63,201 nt of DNA from Planctomycetota bacterium (GCA_021413735.1 JAIOPV010000090.1:1-63201); one strand, 5' to 3'. Shown: positions 43,277-52,157, numbered from the stretch's first letter. Notes: generated from the letters alone by a model not told the origin. Numbers and translations: made by a program.

Positions 43277-44554
43277 ATGCCAACCCACAATGAGTTCCAC
43301 TTTCGGCAAATCACCATGACCATCCCTTCCGATCCCACGCGGCGCGATGTCCTGCTCGCAAGTGCTGCTGGTGCTGCGGTCGCTGCCGGTGCCGTCGATG
43401 CCCAGGTCGGCGCTGCTCGCGCCGCAACGCATCTGCCACACGCCAAGCCCGAAGACATCGGCCTCGACGGCAAGCAACTCAAGGTCGCGTTCGACCTGCT
43501 CGACAAGTGGACCACCGGCAAAGATGCCTCCGTGCCCGGCGGTGCGATTGTGGTTGGGCGGCATGGCAAAATTGTCGCGCCGCGATTCTTCGGACGCCAG
43601 GGACCAGAAGCCGACGCACCGCCGATCCGCGAAGACGGCATGTTCCTCATGGCGTCCATCACGAAACCAATCACGTACCTCGGTGCGATACTGCTCGTCG
43701 AACGCGGACTGCTGAACCTCACCGATCCCGTTGTTCGCTACGTCCCGGAATTCAAAGGCAAAGACAAAGACCTCGTTCTCGTGCGGCATCTGTTCACGCA
43801 CACGTCCGGGTTGCCTGACATGCTGCCCGACAACAACGAACTGCGGCGAAAGCACGTCCCCGGTCAGCGATTCCTCGACGGTGCCGTGCGCGAGACCACA
43901 CTCGCATTCAAACCGGGCACGCAGGTTAGCTACCAGAGTACCGGCACGGCCGTCGTCGCGGAAATCATTCAGCGACTCTCCGGGCTAACCATCGCGGAGT
44001 TCCTCAAGAAAGAAATCTTCGAACCGCTCGGGTTGAAGTCGTCGGGGCTCGGAGCGAAAGGCTTCCAGCGCGAACGACTCGTGCGTGTGCAAGTTCCCGA
44101 TGAGCAAGTCGGTTCCGATTGGGGATGGAACAGCGCGTACTGGCAGGATCTCGGTGCGCCGTGGGGCGGGATGTTTAGTTCGCCCGAAGACTTCGCGGTG
44201 ATCTGCCAGTTGATGCTGTCGAAGGGCACGCACGCGGGCGTGAAATTGCTTTCGCCTGCGTCGGTGCGAGCGATGACCACAAACCGGCTCGTGGAAGATC
44301 CCGAGTTGCCGGAAGCAATTGCTCGCACGAAGCCGTGGGGTCTCGGTTGGCGATTGAATCATCCCGGCACCTCTGGCAGTTGGGGCGATCTTCTCGGCAA
44401 GGAAGTGTTCGGGCACACGGGGGCAACTGGCACGACAGTTTGGATCGACCCACAGACGCAAGGCTTCTGCATTTTGCTGACGACGGCGATCCGCGAAAAG
44501 GCACCGTGGAAGCTGGTTCATCTGTCGAACGCAGTGGCCGCTGCTTTCATGTGA
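43277..44554 (+). CDS. serine hydrolase, beta-lactamase/class C family (425 aa)
   Basis: The protein belongs to the class C beta-lactamase/D-aminopeptidase-like esterase family. Nucleophile Ser127 and Lys130 form SITK, the Tyr motif is Tyr219-Gln-Ser221, and the third motif is His-Thr-Gly near 388 (HTGATGTT) in place of K-T-G. A twin-arginine signal (TRRDVLLASAAGAAVAAGAV) predicts Tat export. Most planctomycete members are esterases or peptidases rather than true lactamases, and the H-T-G motif fits that. The first ATG (43277) and a second at 43316 are both possible; neither has a clear ribosome-binding site. Confidence 0.88.
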   Translation: MPTHNEFHFRQITMTIPSDPTRRDVLLASAAGAAVAAGAVDAQVGAARAATHLPHAKPEDIGLDGKQLKVAFDLLDKWTTGKDASVPGGAIVVGRHGKIVAPRFFGRQGPEADAPPIREDGMFLMASITKPITYLGAILLVERGLLNLTDPVVRYVPEFKGKDKDLVLVRHLFTHTSGLPDMLPDNNELRRKHVPGQRFLDGAVRETTLAFKPGTQVSYQSTGTAVVAEIIQRLSGLTIAEFLKKEIFEPLGLKSSGLGAKGFQRERLVRVQVPDEQVGSDWGWNSAYWQDLGAPWGGMFSSPEDFAVICQLMLSKGTHAGVKLLSPASVRAMTTNRLVEDPELPEAIARTKPWGLGWRLNHPGTSGSWGDLLGKEVFGHTGATGTTVWIDPQTQGFCILLTTAIREKAPWKLVHLSNAVAAAFM

Positions 44555-44570
44555 ACCGCGAGACGGGCAA

Positions 44571-45002
44571 AGTCGAACACGGGAGGCGGGGAAGACAAAA
44601 GGCGAATTTCGGGCACGGGCAAGGGCACGGGCACGGACAAGAGGGAAAGGCTATCCAGTTCGACTGCTGAGTTCGTGCGTTGCTCCCGCTTCCCGTCTTG
44701 GAACGTGTCCGAAATAACCTCCCGACCCGGAGGGTAAGGCTTGGTTTTGACCTCCCCCCTTGTGGGGGAGGTCGCTCCGAGTCTTCGAGGAGCGGGTGGG
44801 GGTAAAGCCGTCAGCATTGTGGGAGCTCACCCCACCCGGCTCGCAAAGCCTTGCCGACCTCCCCCACAAGGGGGGAGGCCAAAACCAAAAATCCAACACC
44901 GGGAAGTTATTTCGTACCCGTTCCCTTGGGCTTTGTCCGTGCCCGTGCCCTTGCCCGTGCCCGTGCCCGAAGGCTGTCTTTTCCCGTTTTCCCGCTCCCC
45001 GT
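44571..45002. repeat. 430-bp nested composite palindrome containing element C (copy 1)
   Basis: The outer arms carry a C-G-rich hexanucleotide repeat: GGGCACGGGCAAGGGCACGG near 44611 and its inverse CCGTGCCCTTGCCCGTGCCC near 44943. Further in, GAAATAACCTCCC (about 44711) pairs with a near inverse around 44905. At the centre is a 149-bp element (44741-44889) whose ends read TTGGTTTTGACCTCC and GGAGGCCAAAACCAA, with CCTCCCCCCTTGTGGGGGAGG mini-hairpins at each end. The whole lies in the gap between the serine hydrolase and RRM genes, with no gene inside. Confidence 0.85.
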
Positions 45003-45196
45003 CGTCTGCTTGCCCGTGCATCAGGCTTTCAACTTCAAATGAATTGTCCTGGTTTGCTGGGCGGGTTGGTCGTATAGTTCCTGCTGGCCGTCAGCCGGAT
45101 TATGTCCGTTTGTGCGTCCAACCCCGTCGGCACCTAGCCGTCGGGTCGATCGTTCGGTACTTCGCAGCCGACCGAATTTCGGTCGGGAGGGATGGT

Positions 45197-45526
45197 ATGG
45201 GCAGGAAGTTGTACGTTGGGAATTTGAGCTACAATGTGACGGAAGAACAGCTCCGGGGAATGTTCGCACCTTACGGGAGCGTTCAAACTGCCCAGGTCAT
45301 CATGGACCGGGATACCGGCCGGTCGAAGGGGTTCGGCTTCGTCGAACTCAATTCCGATCAAGAAGCACAAGCAGCCATCGCCGGCATGAACGGCCAGATG
45401 GTTGACGGTCGCAGCCTGACCGTGAACGAAGCCAAGCCGAAGGAAGATCGTCCTCGCGGCGGTGGCGGCGGCGGTGGTGGCGGCTACGGCGGTGGTGGCG
45501 GAGGCGGTGGCGGTCGCCGCTACTGA
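45197..45526 (+). CDS. glycine-rich RRM RNA-binding protein (109 aa)
   Basis: One RRM domain fills residues 1-80, with RNP2 KLYVGNLS (4-11) and RNP1 KGFGFVEL (44-51) intact, including the aromatic residues that stack on RNA. The tail is an R-G-G/Y-G-G low-complexity segment ending GGGGRRY. This layout is that of bacterial/cyanobacterial cold-inducible RNA-binding proteins, which act as RNA chaperones in the cytoplasm. GGGAGG lies 6 nt upstream of the ATG at 45197. A terminator hairpin follows. Confidence 0.93.
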   Translation: MGRKLYVGNLSYNVTEEQLRGMFAPYGSVQTAQVIMDRDTGRSKGFGFVELNSDQEAQAAIAGMNGQMVDGRSLTVNEAKPKEDRPRGGGGGGGGGYGGGGGGGGGRRY

Positions 45527-45544
45527 CACCAGAGGTAATTTCCG

Positions 45545-45577
45545 GGAGCCTCTGCCGTCGGGGTCGAGGCTCCTTTT
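45545..45577 (+). terminator. intrinsic terminator of the RRM gene
   Basis: GGAGCCTC (45545-45552) pairs with GAGGCTCC (45566-45573) and is followed by TTTTCGTTTT. It begins 18 nt after the RRM stop codon and is the only hairpin with a T-run found between these genes. Confidence 0.8.
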
Positions 45578-45602
45578 CGTTTTCAGCTCGGCTCAATTGT
45601 GT

Positions 45603-45634
45603 GGATGAGAACTCGGCAGGCCGCGTTCTCATCC
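45603..45634. repeat. 32-bp palindrome, family B (copy 2)
   Basis: GGATGAGAACTCGGCA and its near-inverse, 37 nt upstream of the rpsU start codon. Its ATG opens a 17-codon frame (M-R-T-R-Q-A-A-F-S...) that ends with TGA directly before the rpsU ribosome-binding site. Confidence 0.9.
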
Positions 45635-45671
45635 GAGTGCCGAGGGTTGATTTTAGACTGAGGAGATGTGA

Positions 45672-45893
45672 ATGGGATTGCGAATGCGAGTTCACGACCG
45701 GGAGCCGATCGGAGCTGCTCTTCGTCGGTTCAAGAAGCTCATCGAGCGATCGGGGATGAAGAAGGAAATTCGGGCGCACGAATACTACGAGAAGCCGTGC
45801 GAAGCTCGGACCCGCAAAGAACGCAACCGGATCCGCGCGATCCGCAAGGCTGCGCTCGGCAAGCCGGTCAAGAAAGAACGCTGGCCTGGCTGA
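45672..45893 (+). CDS. rpsU: 30S ribosomal protein bS21
   Basis: The 73-residue basic protein matches S21 along its length: RVHDREPIGAALRRFKKL with the conserved R-R-F-K-K, then HEYYEKPCEARTRKERNR and a lysine-rich end. It is part of the small ribosomal subunit near the mRNA exit platform. GAGGAG lies 7 nt upstream of the ATG at 45672; an internal ATG four codons later is less well placed. It lies in a tight group with an RRM protein and clpS. A copy of the 32-bp palindrome lies 37 nt upstream and could form a regulatory leader. Confidence 0.95.
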   Translation: MGLRMRVHDREPIGAALRRFKKLIERSGMKKEIRAHEYYEKPCEARTRKERNRIRAIRKAALGKPVKKERWPG

Positions 45894-46257
45894 TGCCGTC
45901 TCGCTCAGAGATGCACGCAGGAACCAGACTCCGCACCTGCCTGGGTGAAGCAAATCACCCTGGGCCGAGGCGTTCATGTCTTGACGGAACCGCCAATCTT
46001 TCGGCGGTCCGCAGCTCCGTTCTGCCGTAAACTCTTTCTCTGGAATGAAATGCGTTCCGAGATCGTTCGCGGAAATCATTCTGATATAGTTTCTTCCGGA
46101 CAGATATAATGGTTCCGGAGGTGGGGTGGGTATCTGGCCCGGAATCAAATTGCAACGCACGTCACGCTTGACTCTCGCCAAACGTTGATAGCCATTCCCC
46201 TCCCTGTGGATAATCGCTACAATCTGGCCAGCATTTTGCGCCCCGGAGACTGCGTCA
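45894..46257 (+). promoter_or_regulatory. clpS upstream region with candidate promoter
   Basis: This 364-bp gap has no convincing gene. A perfect -10 box TATAAT lies at 46105-46110, with only a poor -35 match (TTCTGA-like) upstream, and another TATAGT-like word at 46085. Transcription from it would leave about 140 nt of leader before clpS. A small stem ACCGCC/GGCGGT at about 45990-46010 lies further up, without a T-run. Confidence 0.4.
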
Positions 46258-46587
46258 ATGGCCTCCCCAATTCCGGACGTGATGCCGGACACCGAGAACG
46301 AAACGCGGACACGCCGCCAGCCGCCCTACGCGGTCATCCTGCACAACGACGACGTCAACAGCATGGATTTCGTGGTCAGCGTTCTGCGCAAAATCTTCGG
46401 CTACAGCGTCGAGAAGTGCGTCGAGTTGATGCTGGAAGCGCACGAAAAGGGCCGCGCTGCTGTGTGGATTGGAGCGTTGGAAGTCGCGGAGTTGAAGGCC
46501 GATCAGATCCGCTCGTGTGGCCCAGACCCGGACCAGAAAGCCAAGGGCGCCGTGACTCTTGGCGTCAGCGTCGAACCCGCTGCGTGA
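46258..46587 (+). CDS. clpS: ATP-dependent Clp protease adaptor ClpS
   Basis: The 109-residue protein has the ClpS core: PPYAVILHNDDVNSMDFVV with the N-D-D substrate-binding loop, YSVEKCVELMLEAHEKGRA and the final K-A-D-Q-I strand. ClpS delivers N-degron substrates to ClpA/ClpC for degradation in the cytoplasm. It has a longer, disordered N-terminus than the E. coli protein, as in many planctomycete and cyanobacterial forms. GGAG lies 10 nt upstream of the ATG. It is followed by an unrelated secreted protein gene 21 nt downstream. Confidence 0.95.
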   Translation: MASPIPDVMPDTENETRTRRQPPYAVILHNDDVNSMDFVVSVLRKIFGYSVEKCVELMLEAHEKGRAAVWIGALEVAELKADQIRSCGPDPDQKAKGAVTLGVSVEPAA

Positions 46588-46608
46588 ACCTCACACCCAG
46601 GAGTTCCG

Positions 46609-47163
46609 ATGTTCGCCCTGTCGCTGTTTCTCGTGCTGGCACCGGTGCCCAAGACCGAACCTGCTGACTGGAAGCCGGTCATCAAGGAGCGTGCGTTCAA
46701 GTTCGAGGAAGCACAGACGGCTGCAAAGAACGCGAACGACGAAGCCAGGAAGGCCGGGCTGACGGTCGATGTGGCTCCGGATGGTGAGTTCACGTTCGCT
46801 AAGAAAGACGGCCCGAAGGTTGTCGTGAACGGTCATCCGCTGTCGGCATTCGCGGTTTATGGCGACGCACTCTACTTCGCGGACTTCAGTTCAATCGCGA
46901 ACGGCTGCAAGCTCATCACGTTCGATCTGGCGACTGGCAAGAAGGTCCGCGATCAAGCGCTCGACGGAATCGGAGCAGTGGCGCACACGAAGTATCGCAA
47001 TCGCGTTGTGATGAGCGTGGAGAAGCACCCGACCGTGAAGGACTCGCTGGCTCTGGTGGTGACCGGTTGGGAAGCGGCTGGCGCGTACATTGAGGTGCTC
47101 GACCTCGCGACGGGCAAGCAGCTCGCGCACAAGAAATTCGAGACGAACGAACTGCCGAAGTGA
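46609..47163 (+). CDS. exported protein with propeller-like strands (184 aa)
   Basis: AGGAG lies 6 nt upstream of the ATG. A short hydrophobic N-terminus (MFALSLFLVLAPVP) may be a signal peptide or anchor. The rest has two PQQ-like beta strands, ITFDLATGKKV and IEVLDLATGKQL, spaced about 50 residues apart, suggesting blades of a small beta-propeller fragment. No full family match is visible. It follows clpS closely and may be co-transcribed with it. Confidence 0.65.
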   Translation: MFALSLFLVLAPVPKTEPADWKPVIKERAFKFEEAQTAAKNANDEARKAGLTVDVAPDGEFTFAKKDGPKVVVNGHPLSAFAVYGDALYFADFSSIANGCKLITFDLATGKKVRDQALDGIGAVAHTKYRNRVVMSVEKHPTVKDSLALVVTGWEAAGAYIEVLDLATGKQLAHKKFETNELPK

Positions 47164-47223
47164 GTCGTAAGCTCGCCCATTGGAATGGGTGGGTTGCCCC
47201 GATCTCCAGCGCACGGACGCGCC

Positions 47224-48588
47224 ATGCCAAGTCTGTCATTCCCTCGACGCATCTTCGCGAACTTTCGCACCTCGCACCTCGCACACCCCGCGAGGCTGCG
47301 TGTCGTGTTCCTTGGCCTGTTGGCACTCGTCATTGTGCTGACAAGCGTGAAGTACGCCGCGAAAGTTGCCAAGCCCGGCGACACTGGCGAGCAATCGCGT
47401 TCGGCGTTTCTGCGCTGGCGTTCGATGGTCCGCGACGTGTTCACGGGCACGAACATCTACGTCGGCAAGAACGAGTATCCGAACCCGCCGGTGATGGCGA
47501 TCATCCTGCGACCGTTCGCAGAGTTGCCAGCCACCGTCGGCGCGATGACGTGGTTTTACGCGAAGGTGCTGATGGGCGTGCTTGCGGCGCTGTGGACGTT
47601 TCGCCTGCTGGGTTCGGCTGGCACACCCGACGCTGCGAAGGCCGCTGCAATTCTTATCGCGCTGCCTGCGCTGCTCGGCGACCTGACACACAACAACGTG
47701 AACATCTTCATCCTGTTCCTGCTTGCTGGGTGCCTGGAACTCTACCGTCGCGGCTCCGACATCAGTTCCGGGCTTGTCCTTGGCTTGGCGATTGCGTGCA
47801 AGGTGACGCCCCTGCTGTTCCTGGCGTACTTCGTGTGGAAGCGAGCCGGTCGGGTCGTGTTTGGTTGTGCGGTTGGGTTGGTTCTCTGGCTCGCGATTGT
47901 GCCCGGTGCGGTGTTCGGCTGGGATCGCAACGCGGAACTGCTCACCGACTGGTACAAGCTGATGGTCGAACGCCCGGTTCTCAAGGGCGAGGTCACGACT
48001 GAACATCCGAATCAGGCGCTCGTCGGCTTCGTGTATCGCCTTGGCACCCACAGCCCGTCGTTCATCGAATACGTGCAGACGCCCGAAGGCGATATTCCCA
48101 AACCAGCGGCGTATCACAACTTGTTCGACATGGGCCGCCCTGCTGCGTGGGTGCTGGTGAAAGTGCTAACTGTGGCGTTCGCACTCACGATTGTGGTGCT
48201 GTGTCGTGGTCCGCGTTCGGAGCGGAGCGGTTGGCGATTCGCAGCGGAATGCGGGCTGATCTTGCTGGGAATGCTGCTTCTCAGCGAGCGAACGTGGAAG
48301 CATCACGCGGTTATTTTGCTGCTTCCCGCTGCTGCGATTGCCTGTGCTGCGACGCTCGAACTACCGGGCTGGGTGCGGCGATCCATCATCGGTGCGATGA
48401 TCGCGGCCGCAGTTCTGATGACGCTTCCGGGGCTATTCGGTACTCACGTCGGCGATCTCGCGCTGGTGTATGGCACGCATACGATCGCGTTTGTGTTGCT
48501 GACGTTCGCCACATGCGCGGTCTTGGTGTGCGGGTTGCAGCAATCCAACCGAGCAAGCCGGGTAACTTCGGAGGAGATTTCGGGCTGA
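47224..48588 (+). CDS. GT87-type polyprenyl-phosphate sugar transferase (454 aa)
   Basis: The protein is an integral membrane protein with about ten predicted spans (for example LRVVFLGLLALVIVLTSV, NIFILFLLAGCLEL, VVFGCAVGLVLWLAIVPGAV, GLILLGMLLLSE). It has the short loop motif YPNPPVMAIILRPFAELP and a late H-H-A-V-I-L-L-L segment found in the GT87/DUF2029 family. These enzymes move mannose or arabinose from polyprenyl carriers on the outer face of the membrane. The start at 47224 was chosen because it directly precedes the predicted N-terminal region (MPSLSFPRR). A cell-envelope glycan role is likely. Confidence 0.82.
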   Translation: MPSLSFPRRIFANFRTSHLAHPARLRVVFLGLLALVIVLTSVKYAAKVAKPGDTGEQSRSAFLRWRSMVRDVFTGTNIYVGKNEYPNPPVMAIILRPFAELPATVGAMTWFYAKVLMGVLAALWTFRLLGSAGTPDAAKAAAILIALPALLGDLTHNNVNIFILFLLAGCLELYRRGSDISSGLVLGLAIACKVTPLLFLAYFVWKRAGRVVFGCAVGLVLWLAIVPGAVFGWDRNAELLTDWYKLMVERPVLKGEVTTEHPNQALVGFVYRLGTHSPSFIEYVQTPEGDIPKPAAYHNLFDMGRPAAWVLVKVLTVAFALTIVVLCRGPRSERSGWRFAAECGLILLGMLLLSERTWKHHAVILLLPAAAIACAATLELPGWVRRSIIGAMIAAAVLMTLPGLFGTHVGDLALVYGTHTIAFVLLTFATCAVLVCGLQQSNRASRVTSEEISG

Positions 48589-48616
48589 ACGGGTCGGAAT
48601 GGCTGCGGGGCTTGGG

Positions 48617-48622
48617 TATAGT
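48617..48622 (+). promoter_or_regulatory. candidate -10 element for the giant-protein operon
   Basis: TATAGT lies 8 nt before copy 3 of the 32-bp palindrome and 81 nt before the start codon at 48704. If used, the transcript would begin next to the palindrome, placing it in the 5' leader. No good -35 box is seen. Confidence 0.35.
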
Positions 48623-48630
48623 GAGTAATT

Positions 48631-48662
48631 GAATGAGAAGGCGGCCTGCCGAGTTCTCATTC
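48631..48662. repeat. 32-bp palindrome, family B (copy 3)
   Basis: GAATGAGAAGGCGGCC and its near-inverse, 41 nt upstream of the start codon at 48704. Compared with copies 1 and 2 it has one changed base in the left arm and lies in the opposite orientation relative to its gene. Confidence 0.9.
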
Positions 48663-48703
48663 GCCAGACTGAGGCGATTGCCCCGCCCGGCTCGAGGACT
48701 GCC

Positions 48704-51700
48704 ATGCCGGTCATCTCCCGCACTGCGTCGCGGCTCAGGTTTGCGCTCGCTCAAGCGATGCTCCTGTTCGTCGTTCTCGGCCTCACAGCGCACGGCCAAC
48801 CCCCGGAGCCGAAGAAGGCTCCCGATCCCAAAACCAAAGACTCCCCGGTCGTCAAACTGCCGGACGGCACTTATCTGTGGGTCGGCAACTCCACCGACGG
48901 CATCGGCGAGCGTGTCAGCCTCACACCGCAGGAACTTCAAAAGCTCCTCGATCAAGTCGATCAGTTGAAGAAGCAACTCGCTGTGCGGAAGCCCGTGGCC
49001 CCGAGCGGGTGTGCCGTGCGTGGCCGCATCGAGAAACGCGGCGAACAACTCGTCGCGGTGGTCAAACTCACCTGCACGTTCCGCACAACGATCCCGCAGT
49101 CGGCCGTCGCGCTCGGCGGACGACGTGCCTTCCTCGTCGCTGCTGCGCTCGACGGCAACAAGCTCCCCGTGCTGGACACAACCGAAGACGGCTTCGCTCT
49201 CCTCGTCGAAACCGCTGGTGATCACACGCTGACGCTCGACCTGGAAGCTCCGATCACGGCACGCGCAAAGTCGGAACTCGGCTTCGAGATTGGGTTGCCG
49301 CGGGCCGCCATCACGACGCTGAGCTTCGACCCGCCAAGTGCGGACGTAAAGCGCGTGAATCTCACGACGAAAACCGTGGACCCAACGCAACCCGCACGCC
49401 CTCCCGAAGTGCGTCGCATTCCGGCTCTGGAACTGAAGCAACTCGCACCGAGACAGGGGCACGAGGCGGGATATGCTCTCGGTCCGGTTGACGCAGTCGA
49501 AATCACCTGGGATCCGCCAGCCACGTCAGCTCAACCTGCCGATCAGGTTCAATCGACTGAACTCGACGTGCTGGTTCTGCTTCGCGAAGGCGTGGTCGAG
49601 ACCACAGCCAAGATTCGGTTCCGCGGTCCTGCCCGAGAGTGGAAACTCGTCGCGCCGGTGAATGCCGATCTCAGCGTGGATCGCGCCACCACTGCAGACG
49701 TTGGGCCGGTTCAACCTGCTGTCATCGCGAAGCCCGGCGACCCGAATAAACCCGTCTGGAAGATCGACATTCCCGCAGGTTCCACGGCAGCGGATTGGCT
49801 CGTCACCGTCGTCACCAGACAGTTCCGCCCGAAGGCCGACGATCCTGCCCACCGTGGCCCATTTGCCGTCGGTCCGTTCACCACCCTCGATGTTCTCAGG
49901 CAAACGGGAACGGTCCGCGTAACCGCTGCCGCGAACACGCACTTCACGTTCAAGCACGGCCCAGATCTGCGGAAAGCCGAGCCAACCGGCCCGGTCGAAG
50001 ATGATGTGACGACGGCGTTCTTCCGCCTGACCACCGGCCCCACCGGCACAACGCCGGTGAATAGTCCGATGTTCACTTTCGATGCACGGGCACAGGCTGG
50101 TGCGGTGAAAGTGAAACCCGCGTATCGGCTCACGCTGACCGATGCCGGCTGGCGAATCCGGGCCGAGGTGAGAGTGTTCCCGATTCGCACGGAGGTCGAT
50201 CACGTCGTTGTTGATGTGCCGGCCGACTGGCGCGGATTGGAAGCGTCGCCACCGGAGTTAGTCGAGGGCGTTCAGCAAGGTGTTTCACACGATGGATTCT
50301 GGGCCGCGACCGGAGCACGGATTGCGAGTGGGCTGCGTGTTCCGGTGACCGTTCGCCTTGCGACAAGACAGAAACAGCCGTTCGATCTCATCCTGACTGC
50401 GACGGTCCCGGTCGAACCGGGCGACACAACCGGAATCGTGCCGTTGCCGCGATTCCCCGACGCGATGGAATCGAACACATCTGTCACCGCGACGGTTCCC
50501 GATGGGTTCGAGATTCGAGGAGAGTCGCGAGATTGGGACGGCGAATACGCTGCGTGGGGGACGCAACTGACCCCCGACCCGAACGCGAAATCCACGCGAG
50601 TGCCGACCACCATCGGCGTGAAGTCCGACGCGGGACTCGCACGAGTCACGCTCGGATGGAACCCACATCGGCCCGACCTCACCGCCGACGTCCGTGCTGA
50701 CGTGACTCTCGGTGATCGGCAGATGGTCATCGTGCAGCAGATCAAACTGCGGTCGTCGGCGGGGTTGCCGCGACAACTGCGGTTTCGCGGTCCAACTTCA
50801 CCGGCCGCGTTGAAGTCCACGCCGCCACTTGACGCGGTTGGTCCTGGCGAATGGATGCTGGCGACCCCACTCGATGCGAAGGAACTCACGATCTCACTGA
50901 GTTTCGCTATCGCACTCCCGCGGCAGTCTCCGACCGATACGAACCCGGTGAAGGTGTCGGTGGCTGTGATGTGGCCCATCGGAGCGACGCAGGCAGACGC
51001 CACCGCTCGGGTCTGGACGAACATGGATGCGGGGCACACGGTCACCACCGCATCGAAGGGCTGGCGAGAGGTTCCTGTCGAGTTCACTTCGGACCGGGAT
51101 GCTCTGCCGGCGCTCACGTTGGTCGCAACTGGGCCTGAACCGTTGGTGCTTGAAACGCAAGCGACAGTCGATGGCGGCGCCGTGGCGATGTGGGCCGACC
51201 GCGGACTTGTGCAAGCGTGGGGAGCCGACGACGGAACGGTCAGCTATCGTGCTCGTTTCCTGCTTCGTCGCTGGCTCAGGCCGAGCGTGGAGATTCGACT
51301 GCCGAGTCCGCTCGCCGGGCCGAATCCGGAGTTCCTGCGCGACGGGCAGCGAGTCGACGCAACTCCGGTTCCCGGCTCCGAAGACGAGCGAACCTTCCGA
51401 ATTGCACTCCCTGTCGCACGCCCTGGCGCGACAACCGTGATCGAAGTTCGGTATCAGTTGCCGGTTTCCCGAGGCCGAACTGGCGAGTTGGTGTATCACC
51501 CGCCAACGCTTCCCACTGTCGCATTCGCGGGACCGATCCGCTGGCAAGTGACCGTGCCTCACGGAAACACTGCACTGCTGGCGTCCGGCGCCGCAGCCGA
51601 ATTTCGCTGGCGACCGCGTCCGCTCGGAATCGCGCCGTGTGCCAGCGCCTCGGGGGAATCGCTCGACTGGTGGTTCAACACTGGCGAAGAAGTCAGCGAC

Positions 51701-52153
51701 GATGTCGACACAATTGGCGAAGGCTTCACTGCTCGCCAGATGACTCCCGGTGCGATCACGGTCTATCGTGTGCCGCATCTGGGCATGGTGATCGTTTGCT
51801 CGGTCGCGGCGTTCATCGTGATCCTCCTCTTGTGGCGGTTGCCTGGATCGGTGTTCGGGGTGGGTGTCGCGGTGGTTGGTGCGGCGGCTGTGATGGCGGC
51901 TGTGTTCTTTCCGCATCCAGCCGCGCAGGTTGTCGGGGCGTTTCAGCCCGGGCTTGCTGCGGCAGCGGTCGTGGTGCTTCTCCTTGGCGTCGCCCGTTGG
52001 TTCTATCGGCGTCGCGTGACGCGAATGCCAGGGTTTTCGCGAACGTCTCCTGAGCCGTCGTCTCCCGTGGTCGTGCTGTCATCTTCAACGCGGAATCGGC
52101 CAGCGCCAGTGGGTACTCCCGACCCCAACGCCACAGCCTCGATCGAGGGGTAA
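48704..52153 (+). CDS. giant beta-rich membrane-anchored protein (1149 aa), unknown
   Basis: A signal peptide (MPVISRTASRLRFALAQAMLLFVV) precedes a coiled-coil-like segment (about 70-85, LQKLLDQVDQLKKQL) and a long beta-rich exported region with Val/Thr/Asp-rich strands and many Pro turns (about 90-1020). The C-terminus has two to three membrane spans (about 1050-1115, LGMVIVCSVAAFIVILLLW) and a short cytoplasmic Ser/Pro tail. No known domain is visible, though the strand pattern suggests Ig-like or beta-sandwich repeats. The next gene begins 4 nt after the stop and encodes a larger protein of the same kind. Confidence 0.75.
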   Translation: MPVISRTASRLRFALAQAMLLFVVLGLTAHGQPPEPKKAPDPKTKDSPVVKLPDGTYLWVGNSTDGIGERVSLTPQELQKLLDQVDQLKKQLAVRKPVAPSGCAVRGRIEKRGEQLVAVVKLTCTFRTTIPQSAVALGGRRAFLVAAALDGNKLPVLDTTEDGFALLVETAGDHTLTLDLEAPITARAKSELGFEIGLPRAAITTLSFDPPSADVKRVNLTTKTVDPTQPARPPEVRRIPALELKQLAPRQGHEAGYALGPVDAVEITWDPPATSAQPADQVQSTELDVLVLLREGVVETTAKIRFRGPAREWKLVAPVNADLSVDRATTADVGPVQPAVIAKPGDPNKPVWKIDIPAGSTAADWLVTVVTRQFRPKADDPAHRGPFAVGPFTTLDVLRQTGTVRVTAAANTHFTFKHGPDLRKAEPTGPVEDDVTTAFFRLTTGPTGTTPVNSPMFTFDARAQAGAVKVKPAYRLTLTDAGWRIRAEVRVFPIRTEVDHVVVDVPADWRGLEASPPELVEGVQQGVSHDGFWAATGARIASGLRVPVTVRLATRQKQPFDLILTATVPVEPGDTTGIVPLPRFPDAMESNTSVTATVPDGFEIRGESRDWDGEYAAWGTQLTPDPNAKSTRVPTTIGVKSDAGLARVTLGWNPHRPDLTADVRADVTLGDRQMVIVQQIKLRSSAGLPRQLRFRGPTSPAALKSTPPLDAVGPGEWMLATPLDAKELTISLSFAIALPRQSPTDTNPVKVSVAVMWPIGATQADATARVWTNMDAGHTVTTASKGWREVPVEFTSDRDALPALTLVATGPEPLVLETQATVDGGAVAMWADRGLVQAWGADDGTVSYRARFLLRRWLRPSVEIRLPSPLAGPNPEFLRDGQRVDATPVPGSEDERTFRIALPVARPGATTVIEVRYQLPVSRGRTGELVYHPPTLPTVAFAGPIRWQVTVPHGNTALLASGAAAEFRWRPRPLGIAPCASASGESLDWWFNTGEEVSDDVDTIGEGFTARQMTPGAITVYRVPHLGMVIVCSVAAFIVILLLWRLPGSVFGVGVAVVGAAAVMAAVFFPHPAAQVVGAFQPGLAAAAVVVLLLGVARWFYRRRVTRMPGFSRTSPEPSSPVVVLSSSTRNRPAPVGTPDPNATASIEG

Positions 52154-52157
52154 TGCG

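Noticed and set aside
44611-44969. CRISPR-like or VNTR array from the CGGGCA-type repeats
   Set aside because: The units are short, in inverted orientation around a centre, with no spacers or cas genes.
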